Source: Cytospora piceicola (taxonomy: Eukaryota > Ascomycota > Sordariomycetes > Diaporthales > Cytosporaceae). Taken from it: a DNA stretch of 64,000 bases. Both the position numbers and the translations under genes were made by a program. The stretch is taken from positions 1,736,001 to 1,800,000 of the forward strand of contig JALQBC010000001.1 of the NCBI GenBank assembly GCA_023375675.1, in the 5' to 3' direction. The notes below the pieces were generated by a model, which did no database searches, was not told the origin of the DNA, and was given only the letters and a program-made list of their open reading frames with translations. Below are positions 24,453 to 33,426 of the stretch, piece after piece (position 1 is the stretch's first letter; each line of letters opens with the position of its first letter).

Positions 24453-25219
24453 ATAGGTCGTTATTCGGTATTTCTCATAATTTGAATCAAGATTCCAGGG
24501 GCTTGTTGAAACTGTAATCACTGGTAGTACGTCGTAAATGAATTCAAGATTTCAACACATACTAATCATGGAGCAAGACACAATACTGGGATGAATCATA
24601 TGTTCGGATAAATGCTCAAAATACATTGATGCCTACGTTCCTACCGCATTGCATCACACTCCAAAAGTTGTTCTTATATAGTTGTGCTTTATCTTCGTTG
24701 ATGTAGGTCTCAGGTCGCTTCCATCGTCAACTGGTATTTACGCAAAGCGCCAAAGGGTTATGCATTTACAGCATTATTGCAGTCCTGGCATATACAGGCT
24801 GTGGGAGGAAGATGGAGTCGTTTTTGACCTTTGTTTTCTTTCTTTTTTCTTGTTCTACTGGAATTGTTCCTTCTCGGAACTGTACGACAGGAGAATCTGA
24901 GTTGGGTCCGAGTGTCTCCGACATGCCACTGAGGATTAGAAGATCTACTGTGCAAAAAGGATTCTTACTCCCACCAGAAAAGACTGGGTCTGACTCTCCA
25001 GGGCTCGTAACAGGTCGAAGCGGCAGGCTCGAGGGTCAATAATTGTCTCAATGAGAAGAGTCATATGCAAGTTGAAGCTACTTCATCTGTATATAAAACA
25101 TTCCCAAGTTGAGAACGCTCCAGATGTCTTGTGGTAGTAGAGAACAAGCAGTCACTGAGCAGTCTAAAATCCCAAGCTTCAAAGCCAAGTACAGTCCCTA
25201 ACTAAGTACATTTTCCAAG
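24453..25219. other. Intergenic region
   Basis: 767 bp between the methyltransferase and the ABM gene. A TATAAAA at 25092-25098 lies about 122 bp before the next ATG. Nothing else is seen. Confidence 0.5.
25092..25098 (+). promoter_or_regulatory. TATA box of the ABM-domain gene
   Basis: TATAAAA at about 122 bp upstream of the ATG at 25220, a spacing close to those of the PKS and reductase genes. Confidence 0.45.
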
Positions 25220-25664
25220 ATGAGTGCTTCCAACAATATCGTACCGACATCTCCATTTATCCAATTCGCGACGCTTCCGATATCCACCGGATATTTCGAA
25301 GCGGCCATGGACATCTTCGGACCCTTCGCGGATGTGGTCGAGCGCACCGTTCCCGGCTGCCTGGAGTTCGCGCTCTACAAATCCGTGAACAATGAGACGG
25401 GCGAGATAAACATAATTATCTCCGAACGGTACGTACACCCCCGCCAGAACAGACCAACTTTGGATCTAGTGCTGCAGGCTGACATTGAGAACTCGAATCC
25501 CGGCGCCGTGCAGCTACGTCAGCTCGGAAGCCCATGACAAGTTCACCTCGTCGTCTGTCTACCAGAACATGATCAACCAAACCATCGAGAACAACGTCCT
25601 TCGCGGCGAGAGCGTTCTGACCCCAGTTGAGGCGCAAGTTGGGGGATTCACGAACAGGGGTTAA
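25220..25664 (+). CDS. Small ABM-fold monooxygenase-like protein (119 aa)
   Basis: Small dimeric alpha/beta-barrel (antibiotic biosynthesis monooxygenase-like) protein. Exons 25220-25428 and 25514-25664 with an 85-nt intron (GTACGT donor, GTGCAG acceptor); 120 codons with stop. The first exon ends in ISER and the second begins YVSSEAHDKF. This is the strand-turn-helix pattern 'W/YxSxEAHxxHxxS' of ABM domains, followed by SSVYQNM and a C-terminal strand. Such proteins oxidise phenols or hydroquinones to quinones without a metal or flavin, or act as cyclases or dimeric helpers. It sits between the two O-methyltransferases, which favours a tailoring role. Without the splice the frame runs into unrelated sequence and stops. 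The exact reaction is unknown. Confidence 0.75.
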
Positions 25665-26073
25665 ATTGAAAGGCACGGGTCAATTCGATGCGGTCAAGAT
25701 TCTTTGGGGGAGGGGATTGATTTGCAGCCCTCTCAAGTGCTTACTCGGAGCCCACCATGACCAGAAGCCAAAGTGCCTTGGGCCTGAAGAGACTGCATAT
25801 TATGTAGCTTACCCACGGTACTGAGTTCACTAGAACGCCAAATACTCCCCAAGCACGGAACTCGACCCGTATGCCACGTAACATGTTTATACTCGGTGTC
25901 CCGTAATTGCAAGTTCTTTATTGAATGCAGATTGTTTCGAAAAAACGACCCTTTTATTTTCATCTAGCCCTGAAAGTCCACTCGAGGAGAACTACTATTC
26001 GTCGTCTTCACCGGCCATCGGTATCCTCTGACCTTCCTAGTGTTTGAGATTCAACAAACCCCTACCACCCAAC
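25665..26073. other. Intergenic region
   Basis: 409 bp between the ABM gene and the second O-methyltransferase. I see no gene, repeat or clear promoter element. Confidence 0.5.
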
Positions 26074-27840
26074 ATGAACGCTCAAAGGCAAGCTCCCAGG
26101 CCCGCTGCGGATGTCGCAGGGGACGCGAAAAAGCTCCGGCTGCTTGCAGCCATGATACAAGAGACAGTCGAAACGGTCATCGAGGAGTGGTCTTCCAAGA
26201 CCAACCAGACCACAGTCGAAAAGTCATCCAGCGTGGCCCAAGACGAGTTCAACATCCCCAGCCACAAGCTATACCAGGCTCAGCGGGTGCTAGCAGCGGC
26301 GGCTGGTAGTATCGAGGAGCTTGTCTCTGATCCCTCCCTTCGTCTGATTGGCTTTTCGACTCAGTACTGGGAGAGTCGCGCATTGCATATAGCTGCGGAG
26401 CACCGCCTTGCTGATCTGATGGAGGCCGGGGTTGAGGCCGGTGCTTCCGATGGTGTTCATGTCAACGCACTGGCTGCCGAGGTGGGGATCGAGGCAAAGA
26501 AGCTTTGTAGGTGACCGATGCCGCATTGAATACTTGCCACACGGTGTCCAGTTGGATGAGTAGGCTTGTCTGGTACTAATCTTGTCTGACTTGTTCGTTT
26601 TCAGCTCGAGTTCTACGGTGCCTGGCGAGCCAGCATATCTTTCAAGAGGTTGCGCTGGACAGATTTGCGAACAATCGCGTGTCAAAGGCACTGGTCAATA
26701 ATGAGCCTCTCAGGGCCTACATTATGCTCTTGTAGGTTCTACCTGTCTTCCCTCTGCACGCCAACCAAGGTGGGTGACCGAATCTAAACAAAATTGCCAG
26801 CGCTTTGGACATTTTCACCACAGCCGACTGTTTGCCAGTTGCGCTAAAGGACCCCGTTCTGGGCCCAAGCTACAGAACAAACGAGACCGCCTTCAACCTG
26901 GCGCTCGGCACGAGCAAATCAAGATGGCAGTGGCTGGAAGAGCAAGTTCACCAGGACTCGCGCGCCGCCAACGGTGGGAACTCACGCGGATATCCGCGCC
27001 TAATGGCCGGGTTTGAAGCACACAGCAGCGGTAAAGGAAGCTCCACCGAGGGCACCACCACCGGCCCCCTCGTCCCCCGCCCCGAGCTGGCCATCTTCGG
27101 CCTGGCCATGGTAGGCGGCGGCCGCCTCACGTCGACGCCGCACCTGTTCGACTATCCCTGGCAGGATCTCGGCAGCGGGGCCACGGTGGTCGACGTCGGC
27201 GGCGGCCAGGGGGGGTTCTCGATGCAGCTGTCGCGGCTGTATCCCGGCCTCGTCTTTGTGGTGCAGGACAGCCCGTCCATGATCGAGCAGGCGCGGGCGT
27301 TCTGGGAGAAGGAGAACCCGGACGCACACGCCCAGGGCCGAGTGAGACTGATGCCGCATGACTTCTTCGCGAAGAACCCGGTCGAGGGAGCGGATGTGTA
27401 TTGGCTGCGGTATATCCTGTGAGTACTAAATACCTAGGCCCTCCAGGAAGGGTCCAGCGCACTCCCCTGCTTCCGTCGGGCTAACATATCTTGAAACAAG
27501 GCATGACTGGTCTGATGACTACTGCGTCGAAATTCTGTCGTCTATCCGCGCCTCTATGGGCCCAACCTCACGCATCCTGATAGCCGACCAAGTCATGAAT
27601 ACCACGGCGCCGGCATCGACGAGTTCTGGCTCCACGCCGGCCCCTGAGCCCCTTCTTCCGAATTACGGCCATTATATTAGGTACAGCCACCAGAGGGACT
27701 TGGCGATGATGGGATTAATCAACGGCATCGAGCGGACGCCATCCCATTTCGAGGAAATTGTTGAAAGGGCTGGACTGCGAATTGTCAAGATCTGGGAATG
27801 TCGGACTCAGGTGAGCTTGGTCGAGTGCCGACTGCTATGA
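26074..27840 (+). CDS. SAM-dependent O-methyltransferase, second (505 aa)
   Basis: COMT-type methyltransferase with a longer N-terminus than its neighbour. Exons 26074-26506, 26605-26731, 26801-27418 and 27501-27840; 506 codons with stop. The ATG at 26074 (AACATGAAC) is the first ATG in the frame. The N-terminal 60-70 residues are helical and charged, then comes a dimerisation domain. Around residues 230-260 is a Gly/Ser/Thr-rich insert (GGNSRGY, SGKGSSTEGTT). The SAM site is VVDVGGGQGG, HDFF follows, and the catalytic block is LHDWS with His394. The C-terminus ends CRTQVSLVECRLL, the usual terminal strand. Intron positions differ from those of the 22986 gene, so the two are not a recent duplication. 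It presumably methylates a second hydroxyl in the pathway. Confidence 0.88.
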
Positions 27841-29045
27841 GCCTATGATCATGCATAGTCGACTTCACCGCAAGATCAGAAGGAGTAGTCTGTCACCCAT
27901 TCTGCGACAATTTGTACGGTAAAACCTTTCAAAATATTTCGGATAAATCTAAATACAGCTATCTTGCCATCCCCACATTATCTAACAAAACTTAAGCACC
28001 ATATAAGATCTTTCCAAATACTGTATATTGAATAGATCACATATCTATTCAGATTGTATTTAGATGGAAACTGAAACTCAAACGTTTATCATATAAATTG
28101 AAGAAGACGACATAGGCCTTCTAACAATTTACACAATGCAAAAACATACAACACCGGGTATTCGCTAGTGGTCACTCACCTAACTACCCTAGGTAGTAAT
28201 CAAGCCTCAGCGACTTATTTAGGGGAGAGCGGACGGGATCCCAAGTTCTCCGCGACTAATGCTCCAGAATGTCGGTGGGTGGAAATATATCGAAAGAGAC
28301 AAGTAGGCCGCGACATCTGGATCGCTTGGCAATTAACTGTCGGGTACGCCAAATTGCGCCCGTCTTTGGGTCAGGTTGGACCTTTGCATCTGTACTAAGT
28401 ACTAAGTACCTAGGTATGTTTCACAGGGTTCTAACGAGCTGATTATAACGACTCACTCTTGGTTACCAATCAATATAGTCTTCCGTAAGTCCCCGTCCGG
28501 CTATATGGTGCGTAGACCGCGTGACGCTGCGGGCTATGCCGTAACGGTTCCTCGCTATTTTGCTAACTGCCCTTCCTAAAGCTACCCTAGGGTAATGCTC
28601 CAGCGGTTGTTGTCACATGTGAGAGACGCAACATCAAACCCGCACTTGAAGTCTCGATGGATCTACCGCGACCTTCGACGTGAACATCGCAAGAGAGTGG
28701 AGATTGGAAAGAATGGGATTCATGACCGCACCAGGTGAGCTCTGGAAAGGAAAATTGAGTTTTGTACCTAAGTACCAAAGTTGGCATGTAGTTAACAATA
28801 CCGAATCCCGAGCCTCCCGAGCGACGCGAGTCGAATAATATGGATATATTAATAGTCCTATGAGAGTTCTATGACGTTGTCTTCCTGCCAATCCGAAGCG
28901 CATTGACACAATCGAGCTCTGTGATATTAATAATGAATTGTTAACATTATTGGGTTAGCTATAAAACCAAGCAGAAACCAATGTGTTAAAATCTCCAGTC
29001 TGGATCCTAAACTACAACCCTCATATCCTTCCCAGCAAACTCACC
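27841..29045. other. AT-rich intergenic region
   Basis: 1.2 kb, AT-rich from about 27900 to 28150. It holds a near-palindrome CCGTAACGG with a Myb-type TAACGG at 28542-28547 and ACCTAGGT at 28408-28415. A TATAAAA at 28960-28966 lies 80 bp before the next ATG. No supported gene is seen. Confidence 0.55.
28960..28966 (+). promoter_or_regulatory. TATA box of the NDH-2-like gene
   Basis: TATAAAA 80 bp upstream of the ATG at 29046, the same core element as in the PKS, reductase and ABM promoters. Confidence 0.45.
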
Positions 29046-30338
29046 ATGACGAAGCCAACTCTTGCAGTAATCGGATCTGGATGGGGTGGATTCACCCTAG
29101 CCCAGAAAGTGTCCCTGGAGAAATATCACGTCAAGATTATTTCGCCTGTCCGGACCATTCAATACACGCCTCTCCTGGCCAGCGCAGCATGTGGTCTCTT
29201 CAACTTCCGCCTGGCGGAAGAACCGATTAGGAGGAAGCACCGAACCGACCTGGAATACTACAAGGCCATTGCGCATGATATCGACTTCGACAAACGCATC
29301 ATCCGGTGCAAGACAGCAGCAGAGGTCGATGGGGAAGGCCCAAAAGACTTCGACGTTGAATTTGACAAAATCTGCATTGCGCCGGGGTGCGATATCCAAG
29401 ACTTCGGCACACCTGGTGCCAAAGAGCACGCTTTGTTCCTCAAGACGACCAACGACAGTCGGCTCCTTCAGCAACGCATACTCGAGATGCTCGATGAGGC
29501 CTCACTCCCCACAGCCACCAACGACCCGCAGAAGCAGCGTGACATTCTGAACATCCGGATCGTCGGTGGCGGCGCCATCGGGATCGAAGCAGCAGCTGAG
29601 CTGTTCGACTTGTGGAATGAAGAAATGCGCTTCCTTTACCCGCACCTCGACGGCAAGCTGACCATAACGATTCACGACGTGGCAAAGTCAATTCTGACCA
29701 CCTTCGACCAAAGCCTAGCCGAGTATGCGACAGAGTCCCTAACCAAGGGCAAGCAGCATGTCATTCAGATCAAGACAAGTTCTCATATCGAGAAGGTCGA
29801 GGAGGGCGCCATCTTTACCAAGGAAGAAGGGCGACTGCCATATGGAATTCTGGTCTGGGCGACTGGGAACAAGGTGAACAGCCTCGTCGATGCCATCTCA
29901 GACCGGGTCAAGCTGCCTGAAAAAGGTCTTCCGAGGATCCTGACGGACAAGTACCTTCGCGTGCTGAGGCCGGACGGATCGCCGATGGATGGTATCTACG
30001 CATTAGGTGATGCAGCTGATATCGACGGGGAGTCATTACCGACACTGGCCGAAGTGGCTCTTCAGAAAGGCGAATATCTCACCGATGTATTCAATAAGTC
30101 AGCCAGTGAGCACTCTGATGGCCAGCGTCCCTTTGAATACCAACAGCGGGCTCTTTTGGCCTATCTAGGAAACCATGATGGTATCATCGGAGGGCGCGAG
30201 GACTGGAATGGAAAGTCAGCATGGTTGGCTTGGCGGTCGGGTAGTCTTATGTGGACTCGTAGCTGGAGGAGGAAACTGATGATCTTGATTAGTTGGTTGT
30301 TTGTGTGGATTGGGGGAAGGGATATTGCAAGGCCTTGA
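29046..30338 (+). CDS. Type II NADH dehydrogenase (NDH-2)-like flavoprotein (430 aa)
   Basis: Two-dinucleotide-binding FAD/NAD(P)H oxidoreductase that would pass electrons from NADH to a quinone. Single exon. The ATG at 29046 has a CACCATG context; the frame is open upstream but without an ATG. The FAD motif GSGWGG comes within 15 residues, followed by YTPLLASAACG, the quinone-site region of NDH-2. The second Rossmann motif is IVGGGAIGIEAAAEL, then WATGNKVN and ALGDAA. The C-terminus (LAWRSGSLMWTRSW, ISWLFVWIGGRDIARP) is the membrane-attaching tail of NDH-2. An obvious mitochondrial presequence is missing because the FAD motif starts almost at the N-terminus. Next to the cluster it could handle quinone redox, protect respiration from the product, or be an unrelated gene at the border. 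Confidence 0.85.
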   Translation: MTKPTLAVIGSGWGGFTLAQKVSLEKYHVKIISPVRTIQYTPLLASAACGLFNFRLAEEPIRRKHRTDLEYYKAIAHDIDFDKRIIRCKTAAEVDGEGPKDFDVEFDKICIAPGCDIQDFGTPGAKEHALFLKTTNDSRLLQQRILEMLDEASLPTATNDPQKQRDILNIRIVGGGAIGIEAAAELFDLWNEEMRFLYPHLDGKLTITIHDVAKSILTTFDQSLAEYATESLTKGKQHVIQIKTSSHIEKVEEGAIFTKEEGRLPYGILVWATGNKVNSLVDAISDRVKLPEKGLPRILTDKYLRVLRPDGSPMDGIYALGDAADIDGESLPTLAEVALQKGEYLTDVFNKSASEHSDGQRPFEYQQRALLAYLGNHDGIIGGREDWNGKSAWLAWRSGSLMWTRSWRRKLMILISWLFVWIGGRDIARP

Positions 30339-30957
30339 GGTACCGGTACCAATGCAATCATGCAGCATGCAGTGTAAAGACGTGACTATCTGTACATATC
30401 AGGGAAGGTTTAGCCAGTCATTTTGTAATATACTCAGGGTAGCTTGATACACAATGATCGTAGAAACAAGAGGGTAAAACAACCCCGAGGGTGTTTTGTA
30501 ACGAAGATGTAGGCTGAACCCAACATTTGAACTTGCCTGAAGCCCTGTTATGGAACGCAGGATATGATTTTACCGGTTCTGACTGACACTGGTATTTGTT
30601 CAACTTCTCTATCGAATAAACTAATCACTGAGCTATGTGGGGATTCTCCAAGCCAGTTTGTCGTACAAAATTGAGGATTGATATAGTTCTGGAGCAGCGA
30701 AAGGCCCCGAAGCTGAAAGAATCCCACAATGATGATTCCCCAGTCTCCACTTGACTCGGTTTGGTCTGTAGAGGATGCGCTGGTAGTATTCAGTATCAAG
30801 CTTGGGCAGACAGAATTCCAGAAGTTTGTATTGGGTAGCACATGGCTCGTACAATACAGCCAACCTAACTATGCTATACATCAAATGAGTTCTGTGGACG
30901 TCCAAGGTGACATACATCCGTACAATACTATGAACCTCGGAGGTCCTAATCCCGTAG
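30339..30957. other. Intergenic region between convergent genes
   Basis: 619 bp between two 3' ends. I see no gene. It likely marks the right border of the secondary-metabolite cluster. Confidence 0.5.
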
Positions 30958-32518
30958 TTAGCGTCTCCTCTTCCCAGCGTTCACGGCGTGTCGCACGGGT
31001 CTGTATTCCGATTTCCAGTCTGTAAGTTCTCCCGGCATGTGTATTCGTACTTCCCATGGCTCCATCTCCAGGCTTCGCTCCTCCCACTCGCACTTAGTCC
31101 GTTGCAATTCCTCAGGGTCTGTTACTAGCAACCTGTTCACATCCATCAACAGAGGCAGTCTCTGCCATTCTCCCCGCCAGTTCGGATTGTCCACTGCCGT
31201 CCAGTGCGTTACTCTACCTTGAATGTAGACAATTGGTACTGGGCCGAAATTTTTACTATCAATACTATCCACTCGGTTGTCGCCAAGAACGAAGACGTGA
31301 CCTTTCGGAACTTGAAAGTATGGTCTATCCTGAAGTCCTGCATCACTCAACAGTCAGCTCGTACCTGTGAATACTGGCAAGGCACCATGACTGATATACA
31401 AGTATTGTCTGACAGACTGTAAACACCTTTGTGCCTCCAAGTCTGTCTACTTGAAGTGAGATAAAAACAAAATCGGGTGTTTCGGTCTTACCTAGTTTCC
31501 CGGTCCTGATAATATCATCCTCGAGACCGACAACGCGTTTCCCCATCCAGGGAACGTCTCCCGAATCGAACCGAGGATCATACTGTAACGGATTGCTTGG
31601 AGGATGAAACCGTGAGTATCAGACAATACAAAGGGGCATTTGTATGCTAAATACGTCGGATAGTGGCTTACTGAATTACCACGGTATCTCCTCTCTTGAC
31701 ACTCATAGGACGGAATCTCCAAACATATGCGAACCGGGAAAATGAAGGTATCGTTGGCATCATGCTGGCTCCAGCTGCTTCCCATCTCGATCCAATCAGT
31801 CCCATCCAAGCCTATACAACATTCGTATTAGTCCGGGAGAAGAGTCCATAATTGAAAGCTTGAAGCGTCTTACTTCTGGAATGATCCGAGACCTATATAT
31901 GCCATAGGTCAATCCTGGTAAGACCACGGCAGCGAAAATGCTGACACGCATGACTGTAGAAACTGGCCCCTCCATGCGGTTGACGGCCTCCAGAACTACT
32001 GCGTTTGCAAGCAGCGTTGAAGATATGCCGGTGACAGCTAGAACCGCCGAAACTCGTAGCCTGAAGTACCTATACATCATTCCAGACGTCCACCTGAGGT
32101 CTGCAACGCTTGAATACCAGGGCTTTGCTCGGTCCCGCCACCATATCTTCTTGGGACACTGGCCTCTTGGAAACAAAAACCTCCACCCATTGACGCTTAT
32201 TGAGTCGTACATATGAAGCTGTTCTGGGGTAAGAACCTCAGACATCTTCTGGGCTGGTGGCTCTTCTAGTGCAGGAGTATTCATAGGTACTGGTGGTTCT
32301 GACGGATTGAATATATTGACAATTCTCTTTGCGCCAGGCTGTGCTGGGGCGAACCTCTGCGACGCTGGTTTGAACACAGGAATCTTCGCAGGCACTACTG
32401 GGGTCGAAGAGGTTGTCCTAGACTTTGTAGACAGAAACCTCTTTGATGCCAGCTGGGCCATCCCCGGGACCTTAAGCAGCGTAGAGCCTCCCATGTTTAG
32501 GGCTGGATGTATGATCAT
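30958..32518 (-). CDS. Mitochondrial inner membrane protease, IMP2-like (422 aa)
   Basis: Serine-lysine peptidase of the S26 (signal peptidase I) family, predicted to trim proteins sorted to the intermembrane space. Exons 32518-31874, 31811-31672, 31595-31492 and 31337-30958 give 423 codons with stop. The catalytic Ser is in GASMMPT (Ser231), the Lys in WMGKRVVG (Lys281), and the later S26 box is GHVFVLGDN followed by SIDSKNFGPVP. The N-terminus (MIIHPALNMGG, KRFLSTKSR) looks like a mitochondrial presequence; ATG 32518 was chosen for this reason although the frame is open to 32695. An unusually long region of about 200 residues precedes the protease core and includes two hydrophobic stretches (about residues 145-200). 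Yeast IMP subunits are near 180 residues, so this is a long form. Confidence 0.85.
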
Positions 32519-33426
32519 GATGGACGACGAAAAGACGTCGAGAGGTTGGAAAGAAGAACCAAATCCGTTTTGTGTTTCAAACTGTGCCGGAAGAGGGCAC
32601 ATATGAAACAGGCAGAACAAACGCGGGGTTGTGAGGGGTTGTTGTTTGTTTGTTTTGTAGTAGCCCACGGCCCTTCTGCCAAAACCAATAGGCACTGCAC
32701 GGCAATAGCACGGAAATGACAGTCAATATAACCTCACAAAATAGCAGATATTTCGGTCCCGAGGAGAACTCGGGCACTTCGGCTGAGAAGGAAAGCACAT
32801 AACTAGTGGTCAAGGTTTTTGCCCATTGCAACCAATCCACTCATTTACCCCATCAAATTACTCTCATTTTGACACTGTTTCTCAATTTTGGTGTTTCTGC
32901 AGCAGCCGGTTGGGGAGCTTGACAAGAAGAGCATAGCACTATCCAACATTCCCTGTGTAACACAGAGTGGTCACAAAGAAATCCTCGATACGCCATGCCC
33001 AGGTGGCGGTGTTGAAGCCCTGGTATATTTCGGTAAAGCTTGCGAAGACTGATGTTCTCCGTCCGCAACGTTGAATTATAAAAAGTTGACATTGGGGGCT
33101 TAAGACGTTTGAAGACCAAAGAGTGCAATCTGTTTGCGTTCCTCAAGACCGGTGGAGGGTCGACGAGTCCTTTGGTTGGAGCTGTAGCGCTGGAGCCTTG
33201 CTTCCAAGTTGTATCACAGAGATGGGTGGAAGTGAGACGCAATCATCAGCATTGGAGAAGCTGGCTATTGTGCTGAGTCTATACTACAAGACAGAGAGGT
33301 TTGGACTCGATTGGGACCATTGCTTCAACATATAATCAGATTACCTACGTGTTCGGAGGGGACCTCTCGAGGATTGCAGCCGAGTTTTCAGGAGAACATC
33401 TTGATACCCATAACCAGAGCATAAAT
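32519..33426. other. Intergenic region
   Basis: Divergent spacer of 0.9 kb between the IMP2-like gene and the broken reading frames to its right. No supported gene is seen. Confidence 0.5.

Noticed and set aside
18085..28125. Shared 14-mer ACATAGGCCTTCTA at about 18085 and 28108 as evidence of a dispersed repeat
   Set aside because: Several 14-base matches are expected by chance in 64 kb, and the flanks do not align.
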